26,188 bases of DNA from a virus. Below the pieces are notes generated by a model that saw nothing but the letters and a program-made list of their open reading frames with translations, searched no databases and had not been told where the DNA came from. The stretch lies in the IMG/VR virus record IMGVR_UViG_3300046812_000633, positions 1 through 26,188 of that record; one strand, 5' to 3'. Below are positions 1 to 5,000 of the stretch, one piece after another. The position numbers were made by a program, and so were the translations under genes. Position 1 is the stretch's first letter; each line of letters opens with the position of its first letter.

Positions 1-9
1 TGCCGATCA

Positions 10-141
10 TCACGCGATCAGCGCCGCGTGGGTGAACTGCACGAGCGGCTCGTGGCTGGAGAAGGGGGCGAGCATGAGCCAGCCCAGGGCGAGCAGGACG
101 GCCAACAGGGTGACGCGGTAGACCAGCTCGTCCCAGTTCAT
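10..141 (-). CDS. Small single-pass membrane peptide (43 aa)
   Basis: A short leftward frame of 43 codons begins MNWDELVYRV and has a hydrophobic stretch, roughly residues 10-26, rich in Leu, Ala and Val, that could cross the membrane once. Its ATG overlaps the stop codon of the upstream 66-aa gene in an ATGA arrangement, so it is probably translated by coupling as the third gene of a leftward chain headed by the SWIM protein. I do not recognise the family. The overlap and the clear membrane segment are the support; a peptide this short could still be spurious. Confidence 0.5.
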   Translation of the reverse strand: MNWDELVYRVTLLAVLLALGWLMLAPFSSHEPLVQFTHAALIA

Positions 142-338
142 GCGCCCACCCCGAAATCAGGGGTGATCTGGATATCGCCCACGACTGAACCGGGCACCCG
201 CTTGACCGGCCCCCCGTACGGAATTGGCGTGTGGGCGAGAGAAGCCGGGCACCAACGGCTCGGGGTGCGCTGGTGGTAGCCAAGCGCATGTTGCTCGTCC
301 AGCCGGCGCCACTCTGGCTGTAGGGTTACGCAGTTCAC
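138..338 (-). CDS. Hypothetical protein (66 aa)
   Basis: Leftward gene of 66 codons. The frame stays open further upstream, but the best start is a GTG whose bases overlap the stop of the SWIM gene as GTGA. The same type of overlap (ATGA) joins its 3' end to the 43-aa membrane peptide. The product, starting MNCVTLQPEW, is basic in its first half and has a loop-rich C-terminus ending DFGVGA. No domain is recognised. The case for it being real rests on the two 4-base overlaps that tie it into one operon; function is unknown. Confidence 0.5.
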   Translation of the reverse strand: MNCVTLQPEWRRLDEQHALGYHQRTPSRWCPASLAHTPIPYGGPVKRVPGSVVGDIQITPDFGVGA

Positions 339-616
339 GCGACGACCTTGAGCCGGCGCGGCCGGCGTTCGGTCAGCGTGGCCTGCTGGAGGACGGCGTA
401 CAGACGTACGGCCAGGATGTGCTTGCACTCGCTGCTGCGGTACGTGGCATCGGGACAGGTGCAGGTGCTCGAGTCGGCGGCGTAGAAGGCGCCGTCGTGG
501 CGCTGGCTCGGGATGCCGAAGCCACCACCAGGCAGGGTGAGCCAGTCGGCCGCGCCGGCGGTGAGCTGCAAAGCTTTCAGGCTGCGCGGGTTTTCTGTTG
601 AGATGGTAATCTGCAT
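335..616 (-). CDS. SWIM zinc-finger protein
   Basis: Leftward 93-aa protein with a SWIM zinc-binding signature: Cys52-x-Cys54, nine residues, then Cys64-x-His66, in the context TCTCPDATYR and ECKHILAVRLY. SWIM domains bind zinc and mediate DNA or protein contacts; they occur in helicases, transposases and small phage proteins. Here the domain fills most of the protein, with a small N-terminal beta-rich part before it and a basic tail (TERRPRRLK). The ATG at 616 lies about 8 bases downstream of the expected transcription start of a good leftward promoter. It heads a leftward chain of three overlapping genes, divergent from the HTH regulator at 681. Its actual role in the phage is not known. 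Confidence 0.85.
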   Translation of the reverse strand: MQITISTENPRSLKALQLTAGAADWLTLPGGGFGIPSQRHDGAFYAADSSTCTCPDATYRSSECKHILAVRLYAVLQQATLTERRPRRLKVVA

Positions 617-630
617 GAGTTCGTACCGAG

Positions 631-659
631 ACTATATCAAGTCATGCATGAGAATGCAA
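631..659 (-). promoter_or_regulatory. Leftward sigma70-type promoter for the SWIM operon
   Basis: Read on the minus strand, TTGCAT (654-659) and TATAGT (631-636) are separated by exactly 17 bases, close to the TTGACA/TATAAT consensus. The expected transcription start is near 624, leaving about 8 bases of leader before the SWIM start codon. The region is clearly more AT-rich than its surroundings. Confidence 0.55.
642..651. promoter_or_regulatory. Palindromic operator candidate TCATGCATGA
   Basis: A perfect 10-bp palindrome lies inside the spacer of the leftward promoter and just upstream of the rightward -10 box. The half sequence TGCATGA recurs at 613-619, at the SWIM start codon. The position suits an operator for the HTH regulator encoded at 681, acting on both divergent promoters (inference). 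Confidence 0.35.
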
Positions 660-667
660 GCTTTAGA

Positions 668-673
668 TATACT
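668..673 (+). promoter_or_regulatory. -10 box TATACT of a near-leaderless promoter
   Basis: TATACT lies 7 bases before the ATG at 681, so transcription would start on or next to the start codon and give a leaderless mRNA for the HTH regulator. No convincing -35 hexamer is visible, which is compatible with a regulated promoter. Confidence 0.4.
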
Positions 674-680
674 CTTGCCC

Positions 681-905
681 ATGACTGTGTACGATGGACA
701 TATGGTGAAACTGCCGCGGCTGCGGACGATCCGCGAACGGCAAGCGCTCAACCAGCGCGAACTGGCCAAGGCGGCCGACATCACTCCCGCATCTCTGTCC
801 CGAATCGAAGCCGGCCGACAGGAGCCCTACATGAGCACGGTGCGCAAGCTCGCCGCGGCGCTCGGTGTCAAGCCCAGCGACCTGATGGACTCAGACGGTG
901 AGTAG
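681..905 (+). CDS. Cro/CI-type helix-turn-helix transcriptional regulator
   Basis: A 74-aa XRE-family DNA-binding protein. Almost the whole chain is one HTH domain: helices around RTIRERQALNQ, RELAKAADI, then the recognition region TPASLSRIEAGRQEP and a final pair of helices ending in ALGVKPSDLMD. The frame is open far upstream, but the ATG at 681 is chosen because TATACT lies 7 bases before it; the ATG at 702 is the alternative. The last 4 codons overlap the next gene by 8 bases. As the first gene of the rightward lysogeny block, divergent from the SWIM operon, it probably controls both directions. Its C-terminal 12 residues are duplicated in the small gene just before the integrase. Confidence 0.88.
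   Translation: MTVYDGHMVKLPRLRTIRERQALNQRELAKAADITPASLSRIEAGRQEPYMSTVRKLAAALGVKPSDLMDSDGE
867..895 (+). repeat. 29-bp direct repeat, copy 1 (regulator tail)
   Basis: This 29-base segment, starting GTCAAGCCCAGCGACC, is identical to 1544-1572. It encodes VKPSDLMDS near the end of the HTH regulator. Immediately upstream the two copies still encode the same Ala-Leu-Gly with three synonymous changes (GCG CTC GGT here, GCA CTG GGC in the other). Confidence 0.9.
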
Positions 906-1095
906 CGACATCGAACCGCGTCTGCGCGCGCATGATCTCCAAATCGAGGTGCAGATCCGCGACCTGGAAATTCGGCTGCTGGGTGCGATCACATCGTCGA
1001 GGACCTGGACGATCGGCATCGTTGTCGCGCTGCTGGTGCCGCTCTACGTGATGAACGTCACCGTCCTGATCTTTCTGTACAACGCCAAACCCTAG
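898..1095 (+). CDS. Small single-pass membrane protein (65 aa)
   Basis: GTG-started protein overlapping the end of the HTH regulator by 8 bases. The first 35 residues are charged and probably helical (PRLRAHDLQIEVQIRDLEIR). A strongly hydrophobic segment follows, about residues 38-61 (WTIGIVVALLVPLYV and on to LIFLYN), ending in a short NAKP tail. The layout suggests an N-terminal cytoplasmic coil anchored in the membrane. I do not recognise a family. Its position between repressor and integrase suggests a lysogenic-conversion or regulatory role, which is speculative. Confidence 0.65.
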   Translation: MSSDIEPRLRAHDLQIEVQIRDLEIRLLGAITSSRTWTIGIVVALLVPLYVMNVTVLIFLYNAKP

Positions 1096-1106
1096 AACAA
1101 GACAAG

Positions 1107-1140
1107 AAAAAGCCCCGCCGCCATGGGAACGGCCGGGGCT
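1107..1140 (-). terminator. GC-rich hairpin with a T-run on the minus strand
   Basis: AGCCCCG at 1111-1117 pairs with CGGGGCT at 1134-1140. Five A residues at 1107-1111 give a T-run only when read leftward, so as an intrinsic terminator it would stop leftward (antisense) transcription coming from the integrase side. Read rightward there is no U-tract. Confidence 0.4.
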
Positions 1141-1170
1141 CGCGCAAGTCAACCGATGAAAGGACTGACT

Positions 1171-1184
1171 GACCTGCAATGAAC
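1171..1184 (+). repeat. Start-codon repeat, copy 1
   Basis: GACCTGCAATGAAC spans the start codon of the 75-aa zinc protein and is identical to 1395-1408, which spans the start codon of the next gene. AAAGGAC, a Shine-Dalgarno-like sequence, precedes both copies at slightly different spacing. Confidence 0.8.
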
Positions 1185-1406
1185 AGTCTACCGCCAGCCG
1201 ATGACGTCTCGAATGTCGCATTCGTTCAATGCCCAAGGTGTCGCCAGTGGCGCGACCCGTCAAGCGAGTCCACCTGTCCGTGCGCGAACTCACCGCTCGA
1301 GGCGGAGCGTGCCGATGCACGGCGCGAGCTCGCGCGGCTGCTCCTCAAGGGGCTGGCGATCCTGGAAGCGGAGCAGCAGGCCAGTAAAAGGACCGACCTG
1401 CAATGA
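1179..1406 (+). CDS. Small zinc-ribbon-like protein (75 aa)
   Basis: A 75-aa protein with a probable four-cysteine zinc site: Cys18-x2-Cys21 (QCPRCRQW) and Cys33-x-Cys35 (STCPCANS). A charged helix (ERADARRELARLLLKGLAILEAEQQ) fills the C-terminal half and could mediate oligomerisation. The ATG at 1179 follows AAAGGA by 14 bases and lies within a 14-bp repeat that recurs at the start of the next gene. Its stop overlaps the next start as ATGA. Probably a DNA- or protein-binding accessory factor of the lysogeny block; the family is not recognised. Confidence 0.65.
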   Translation: MNSLPPADDVSNVAFVQCPRCRQWRDPSSESTCPCANSPLEAERADARRELARLLLKGLAILEAEQQASKRTDLQ

Positions 1407-1408
1407 AC
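1395..1408 (+). repeat. Start-codon repeat, copy 2
   Basis: Identical to 1171-1184 and in the same position relative to a start codon (ATG at 1403). AAAGGAC at 1387-1393 precedes it. Confidence 0.8.
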
Positions 1409-1585
1409 GGTTTGGCCCAGCGCGAATTCGACAACGACTACCGGGTGATCGGCGTGACCGAAAAGCCTGACCCTGCAGCGATCGCCGCCGCGGTGCGCGC
1501 CTTCGTCGCTTTGCGACTGCTACGCCGCGCCACAGCACTGGGCGTCAAGCCCAGCGACCTGATGGACTCAGAATCGAATGCCTGA
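1403..1585 (+). CDS. Small protein carrying the regulator's C-terminal tail (60 aa)
   Basis: A 60-aa protein whose last third, ALGVKPSDLMDS, is identical in protein to the tail of the HTH regulator at 681-905, and identical in DNA over 29 bases. The first 45 residues (MNGLAQREFDNDYRVIGVTE onward) have no HTH resemblance, so it is either a remnant of a duplicated regulator or a chimera that kept the last helix. It overlaps the preceding zinc-protein gene by 4 bases and the integrase gene by 8, so it is probably translated with them. It might interfere with regulator dimerisation, or simply be debris maintained for coupling; neither can be decided from sequence. Confidence 0.6.
   Translation: MNGLAQREFDNDYRVIGVTEKPDPAAIAAAVRAFVALRLLRRATALGVKPSDLMDSESNA
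1544..1572 (+). repeat. 29-bp direct repeat, copy 2
   Basis: Second copy of the segment at 867-895, in the same reading frame relative to its gene and ending just before the integrase start codon. Confidence 0.9.
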
Positions 1586-3302
1586 GGCAACCATCGCGGC
1601 CTCATACGAGCGCGTCTCAACGCTCATCCAGGCTCAGCAGGGCTACAGTCTCGGCACACAGCGCAAGGATGCGACGCAGTTCGCCACCGAGAACAACCTG
1701 GTGCTGCCCGACGACCTGCGCTTCCGCGACGGCGAGGAGCACAGCGCATCTGGTGCTGATTGGAATCTGCCGTGGTTGAACGCGATGCTGAACGCTGCCA
1801 AAGAGCGCCGCTTCGAGATTCTGCTCGTCCCGTCGCACGATCGCTTCGCGCGCAACATGACCAAGGCGTTGGTGCTCGAGGAGCAGCTCCAACAGTACGG
1901 CGTGCGCGTGGTCTATATGAACGTGGCCGTCGACGACACGCCCGAGGGTCGTCTGCTGCGCAACCAGCTCCACGCTTTCAGCGAATACGACCGCGAGAAA
2001 CGCAAACTCGTCAGCATGCGCAACCGTCAGGCCAAGGCGGCAATGGGCCGTTGGGTGGGCGGCGGCCCGACGCCATACGGCTACCGATGCGTTCGCGAGT
2101 CGCGCGGCGCCGATCGCAAGGGGCGCGTCGTCGGGCTCGAGATCATCGAGTCGGAGGCGATGGTCCTGCGCGACCTCTATCGTCGAGCGCTGACAGATTC
2201 GATCTACGTGCTGGCAGCGCGGCTCAATGGGCTCGGGGTTATCGCACCCGGTTACAGTCGCGCCAAACGTGGTACGCGTAATCACTGGAGCCATGCCACC
2301 GTTGGGGGGCTACTCCACAACCGACTGTACATGGGCGAGGGGCACTACGGGCCGCATGCCATCAAAGTGCCGCCCATCGTCGACGCTACGTTGTTCGATA
2401 GCGTTGAGCTGGCACTCGCCGAGCGACACCGCCGCCCGAGTTTCTGGCGCACTCGCCAGGAGCAGCAGGAAGACCCGTTTCTGTTGCGCGGACGTCTGCG
2501 CTGCGGTCACTGCACTGGTCTCGACCGCGACGTGATCCTGCGCTGCGACCTGGTCGCCAGCGGTGGAGACCACATCCGCTACTACACGTGCCCGTATCGC
2601 TATGCCTCGCGGTTGGCGCGGACGCAGGCAACGACCACGGTGTGTGATCTCCCCAACATGCCAGCCGAACTGATCGAGGCGCGCGCGTGGGAGGACCTCA
2701 GCGCGGCGATCGCCAGACGTGAGGAGTTCGAGCGCGACTTGCTCGATTCTGAGGAACGCCACGCCGCGGCCTTGAAAGAACACGCGAGTCGACTCGAGGC
2801 GTTTCGTGCGCAGATCCAGAAGGCACAGCGTCGACTCGACTACCTCGTTAGCCGGCGCGCGGAGCTGGTCTCGGGCGACGACGACGAGGAGATCGGCGCT
2901 GTCGAGCGCAACCGTGCCGAAGCACTACGCCAGATTGCTGGCCTGCGCGAGGAAGAGGCCGCGCTGGTCGCCAATGTAGGCGAGCGGTCAAAGGGACTCA
3001 GTGCCGCGGACGTGACGCTGGTGCGTCAAGCCATTCAGGATCTAGAGCCGGACTTCGACGGGGTCACCGTAGCTGATCGCCGACAGCTACTCGATCTGCT
3101 CGATGTCGTTGGGGTGGTGCACGTCGACGTGGGCGAGAGCAAACTCAGCAAAGCACGCCCGCGCGGCTGGCACGCTTCGGTCACCTGGTACTCGCGCATT
3201 CGTGTGCGCACTGACCGTTCCGTGTTGAAGTACTGGTTAGTACTCACAAGATCAGGGCTGAGGTTGGACCGTGTCGAGCGGCTCGCCCAGGAAGCGGCGT
3301 AA
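1578..3302 (+). CDS. int: Large serine recombinase (phage integrase)
   Basis: A 574-aa large serine recombinase that would integrate and excise the phage by attP x attB recombination through a covalent phosphoserine intermediate. The N-terminal resolvase fold shows the nucleophile Ser14 in YERVST, the DRFARN motif near residue 90, and the long helix around EYDREKRKLVSMRNRQ. A recombinase domain follows (about 155-300, GGGPTPYGYR, then ATVGGLLHNRLYMGE). Next come a zinc ribbon with Cys309, Cys312, Cys338 and Cys356, and a coiled-coil region (about 370-470). Length is normal for the family. The ATG overlaps the preceding 60-aa gene by 8 bases. The gene is the last of the rightward lysogeny block, and attP is often close to such genes. 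Confidence 0.97.
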   Translation: MPEATIAASYERVSTLIQAQQGYSLGTQRKDATQFATENNLVLPDDLRFRDGEEHSASGADWNLPWLNAMLNAAKERRFEILLVPSHDRFARNMTKALVLEEQLQQYGVRVVYMNVAVDDTPEGRLLRNQLHAFSEYDREKRKLVSMRNRQAKAAMGRWVGGGPTPYGYRCVRESRGADRKGRVVGLEIIESEAMVLRDLYRRALTDSIYVLAARLNGLGVIAPGYSRAKRGTRNHWSHATVGGLLHNRLYMGEGHYGPHAIKVPPIVDATLFDSVELALAERHRRPSFWRTRQEQQEDPFLLRGRLRCGHCTGLDRDVILRCDLVASGGDHIRYYTCPYRYASRLARTQATTTVCDLPNMPAELIEARAWEDLSAAIARREEFERDLLDSEERHAAALKEHASRLEAFRAQIQKAQRRLDYLVSRRAELVSGDDDEEIGAVERNRAEALRQIAGLREEEAALVANVGERSKGLSAADVTLVRQAIQDLEPDFDGVTVADRRQLLDLLDVVGVVHVDVGESKLSKARPRGWHASVTWYSRIRVRTDRSVLKYWLVLTRSGLRLDRVERLAQEAA

Positions 3303-3479
3303 GGCGCCGCGCTGGTCGGCCAGGTGCTGACGATTCGACGGTGTCGCGTCGGTCGTCAGCCGGCGTTCGATCTGTTCGAGACGAACACGCGCGAGAATAA
3401 CGTAGACCTCGCGCGGTAGACGGGCTGGCTCGACCATGCCCACCAGTCTGTGGCGTCGCCATAGGCTGTAGGCGGACAA
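3252..3479 (-). CDS. Hypothetical basic protein (up to 75 aa)
   Basis: Leftward frame convergent with the integrase and overlapping its last 51 bases. The product is helical and charged (PREVYVILARVRLEQIERRL), with no recognised domain. The longest form starts at TTG (3479); an ATG at 3437 would give 61 aa and is at least as likely, since neither has a Shine-Dalgarno sequence. It lies downstream of the HTH repressor gene on the same strand, so they may be co-transcribed. Coding-like composition is the main support; the heavy overlap with the integrase argues for caution. Confidence 0.4.
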   Translation of the reverse strand: MSAYSLWRRHRLVGMVEPARLPREVYVILARVRLEQIERRLTTDATPSNRQHLADQRGALRRFLGEPLDTVQPQP

Positions 3480-3493
3480 GTGGGGCCAAGTGG
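3474..3493 (-). repeat. ACTTG(G/T)CC repeat, copy A (inverted)
   Basis: GGACAAGTGGGGCCAAGTGG is the reverse complement, with one mismatch in 20, of 4386-4405. It contains two ACTTG(G/T)CC units read on the minus strand. Together with the following CCC it also forms GGGCCA-AG-TGGCCC, a 14-bp palindrome with an asymmetric centre. It lies at the downstream end of the leftward repressor gene. Confidence 0.75.
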
Positions 3494-3509
3494 CCCGACG
3501 CGTTTTCAG

Positions 3510-3731
3510 TCAGATAGGCGGCTCGTGCTGCAGCTCGTGCGGCTTGATCTTGAGCGCCTTCGCGAGGGCCAGCGCGGTCGACGGCAGCACGTCCTTGTCG
3601 CCGGTCTCGGCGTTGTGGATCGTGGACCGCGAGATGCCGGCCAGATCGGCCAGCGCCTCCTGGGTGAGTGCCGAGCGCAAGCGCCATCGCCGCAGATGCG
3701 GTAAGCGCAAGTACGACGAGGGCACGACCAT
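3510..3731 (-). CDS. HTH repressor (XRE family)
   Basis: Leftward 73-aa Cro/CI-type DNA-binding protein. The HTH runs through RWRLRSALTQEALADLAGI, the recognition helix SRSTIHNAETG, then KDVLPSTALALAKALKIKPHEL. The frame is open to 3809, but the ATG at 3731 is preferred because the HTH fold begins just after it and a CATAAT box lies 9 bases upstream. It is divergent from the HTH-containing gene at 3979, with a palindromic operator between them. This is the classic layout of a lysogeny switch, so it is a plausible prophage repressor. It is different from the regulator at 681, so the phage carries two. Confidence 0.85.
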   Translation of the reverse strand: MVVPSSYLRLPHLRRWRLRSALTQEALADLAGISRSTIHNAETGDKDVLPSTALALAKALKIKPHELQHEPPI

Positions 3732-3740
3732 GGATACTCC

Positions 3741-3746
3741 ATTATG
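3741..3746 (-). promoter_or_regulatory. -10 box CATAAT for the leftward repressor
   Basis: CATAAT on the minus strand lies 9 bases upstream of the ATG at 3731, implying a very short leader or none. No good -35 is seen. TGTTGAACA at 3754-3762, an imperfect palindrome resembling the AGAACA half-sites at 3852-3877, is just upstream and could be an autoregulatory site. Confidence 0.35.
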
Positions 3747-3851
3747 CGGCACATGTTGAACAGCCAGGTTGTGCGTAGGTTGTGACTTGTATGGGTGTAA
3801 CGTTGGCATAAAGCTAAGAGCGGCTGCGCCAGGGGTAAGGGGAGAGGCGAC

Positions 3852-3877
3852 AGAACAGTTGTTCTATAGTCTGTTCT
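3852..3877 (+). promoter_or_regulatory. Palindromic operator overlapping a rightward -10 box
   Basis: AGAACA-GT-TGTTCT (3852-3865) is a 14-bp perfect-arm palindrome, and a third half-site TGTTCT follows at 3872-3877. TATAGT (3865-3870), a good -10 hexamer for rightward transcription, lies between the second and third half-sites, so a bound repressor would block it. No clear -35 is visible. The likely ligand is the HTH repressor at 3510-3731 (inference). Confidence 0.5.
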
Positions 3878-3902
3878 TTGGGAAAGGGCAGGGGGTTGGG
3901 GT

Positions 3903-3986
3903 ATGCGACACGCCGGCATTGTGACGCGCATGAGACAAGTAGTGACATGGCCCCACTTGTCCAATTTTCGGCCGCGTCATGGATGA
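3903..3986 (+). CDS. Possible 27-aa leader peptide
   Basis: A 27-codon frame starts at ATG 3903, preceded by G-rich sequence (GGGGGTTGGGGT). Its stop overlaps the start region of the 134-aa gene at 3979 by 8 bases. It lies just downstream of the rightward -10 box, so it could be a coupling leader. It has no protein signature and may be chance. Confidence 0.2.
   Translation: MRHAGIVTRMRQVVTWPHLSNFRPRHG
3949..3963 (+). repeat. ACTTG(G/T)CC repeat, copy B
   Basis: GGCCCCACTTGTCCA is matched at 14 of 15 bases by 4392-4406 and lies 15 bases before the start codon at 3979. GACAAGT at 3934-3940 forms an inverted pair with its ACTTGTC. Confidence 0.7.
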
Positions 3987-4383
3987 GGCGACGGCTCGCT
4001 ACCTGAAAGAGTTGGCCGATGCGCTGCTCCAGACCGCGCGCATCCAGCACGAGATGCAGCAGGAATTCGGTTTCCTGCAAGGCATTGCTCCCGCACCGTC
4101 TGACAAGAAGCCACGGCGGCCGATGACGTCGCACCGCGGGCCGTCCAACCCGCGGCATCAGACGTTTCGCGGATTCGCTCTCGACATGCAGCAATGCGAG
4201 GCCAAAGCCACACGTGAGCATCTCAGGCTCTCGAAGAAGAACGTCGCTCAGTTTGGTGTCGTCTCAGATAAAACGGTCGTCCGGACGATGGAGTGGTACG
4301 GGCTGGCGCCGACGGCCTGGCCGCCGTCGACCTGGGATCCGAACGAGTCGCGTGAGGGCGGCGCCGGCACCAAAAACTCGTAA
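3979..4383 (+). CDS. HTH DNA-binding protein, rightward arm of the switch
   Basis: A 134-aa protein. The first 30 residues form a charged helix (DEATARYLKELADALLQTAR), a basic linker follows (about 43-65), and the C-terminal part REHLRLSKKNVAQFGVVSDKTVVRTMEWYGL has the spacing of a helix-turn-helix, with SDKTVVRTM as recognition helix. It ends in a Trp/Pro-rich tail (WPPSTWD). It is transcribed away from the HTH repressor, downstream of the palindromic operator. Copies of a 15-bp repeat sit 15 bases before its start and 8 bases after its stop. It could be an antirepressor, excision factor or early activator; the exact family is not recognised. Confidence 0.75.
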   Translation: MDEATARYLKELADALLQTARIQHEMQQEFGFLQGIAPAPSDKKPRRPMTSHRGPSNPRHQTFRGFALDMQQCEAKATREHLRLSKKNVAQFGVVSDKTVVRTMEWYGLAPTAWPPSTWDPNESREGGAGTKNS

Positions 4384-4385
4384 TC

Positions 4386-4406
4386 CCACTTGGCCCGACT
4401 TGTCCA
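4386..4406 (+). repeat. ACTTG(G/T)CC repeat, copy C
   Basis: CCACTTGGCCCGACTTGTCC begins three bases after the stop codon of the 134-aa gene and contains two ACTTG(G/T)CC units 10 bases apart. It is the inverted partner of 3474-3493 (19 of 20) and a direct partner of 3949-3963. Confidence 0.75.
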
Positions 4407-4441
4407 TCCGGACCCGTCTGCCGCGGCCCATCCTTCCCTGC

Positions 4442-4627
4442 ATGGTGTTGCGCAAGCAGGTCGAGATTCGGGATGAGGACGTCGAGCGGCTGCAAGCGCT
4501 CGCATGGAGACATCACCGTTCGTTTGTCGAAGAAGCGGGCTTCCTCCTTCACCTGAAAATTCAAGAGGAGCAGGTTGATCAAACCCAGCAGCAAGACCCT
4601 GAGCCGGTGTCTGAGGTCGTCGCCTGA
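4442..4627 (+). CDS. Ribbon-helix-helix-like protein (61 aa)
   Basis: A 61-aa protein with the pattern of an Arc/MetJ-type ribbon-helix-helix: a short strand (LRKQVEIRDE), helix A (EDVERLQALAWRHH), the turn RSF, and helix B (VEEAGFLLHLKIQEE), followed by an acidic Gln-rich tail. Such proteins dimerise and bind operators with the strand. The ATG at 4442 is the first in a frame that is otherwise open upstream without coding character. Its stop overlaps the next start by one base (TGATG). Likely an early transcriptional regulator. Confidence 0.7.
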   Translation: MVLRKQVEIRDEDVERLQALAWRHHRSFVEEAGFLLHLKIQEEQVDQTQQQDPEPVSEVVA

Positions 4628-4728
4628 TGGCCGTCTTTATCGGCGTCGTGCTGTACCTCGTCGTGCTCGGCTGGACGCTGGCCTTTTTTGTCAGCGTCAG
4701 TCGGGCTAACAAGCGGTTGATCCCATGA
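4627..4728 (+). CDS. Tiny membrane protein (33 aa)
   Basis: A 33-codon frame, MAVFIGVVLYLVVLGWTLAF onward, is one hydrophobic helix (about residues 3-23) followed by a positively charged end (SRANKRLIP). This pattern predicts an N-out, C-in single-pass peptide. It is locked into the gene chain at both ends: TGATG with the upstream gene and ATGA with the downstream one. The overlaps and the clean membrane segment make it credible despite its size. Function is unknown. Confidence 0.6.
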   Translation: MAVFIGVVLYLVVLGWTLAFFVSVSRANKRLIP

Positions 4729-5000
4729 CCGGCGACCCCGCGTCGCCGATGTTCCTCGACTCAGCGCTGCCCATCCCCGAACCACGGAAGTCGCCGATGG
4801 ACGAACGCGTCTCCCGCGCCTGGGCACGGTTCGAACAGGAATTCGACCTTCCCGTACCGTCGCTCGATCTGCGCGAGGCGTTCCTCGCCGGCTGGCGCGC
4901 CGGCGGTGCCGACGTGCTGCGCAGTACCGCGCGTCTTGCCGAGCTGGTGCCCACGCTGCGCGAATTGATCGCCTGGCTCGAGCAGGGCGAGGAGGCGTGA
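4725..5000 (+). CDS. Hypothetical protein (91 aa)
   Basis: A 91-aa acidic protein. Its first 30 residues are Pro-rich and probably disordered. The rest is helical (RVSRAWARFEQEF, LREAFLAGWRAGGADVLRS, LRELIAWLEQGEEA), the middle part resembling the small 'aFlaGWraG' helix found in many uncharacterised phage early proteins. The ATG is chosen for its ATGA overlap with the tiny membrane gene, and its stop overlaps the next gene as GTGA. No function can be given. Confidence 0.7.
   Translation: MTGDPASPMFLDSALPIPEPRKSPMDERVSRAWARFEQEFDLPVPSLDLREAFLAGWRAGGADVLRSTARLAELVPTLRELIAWLEQGEEA

Noticed and set aside
513-680. An N-terminal extension of the first HTH regulator
   Set aside because: The frame is open, but the region contains both divergent promoters and the start of the SWIM gene, and the translated extension has no conserved character.
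1617-2294. A 225-codon minus-strand frame opposite the integrase
   Set aside because: The rightward frame encodes the catalytic domain of a serine recombinase. The antisense frame shows no domain.
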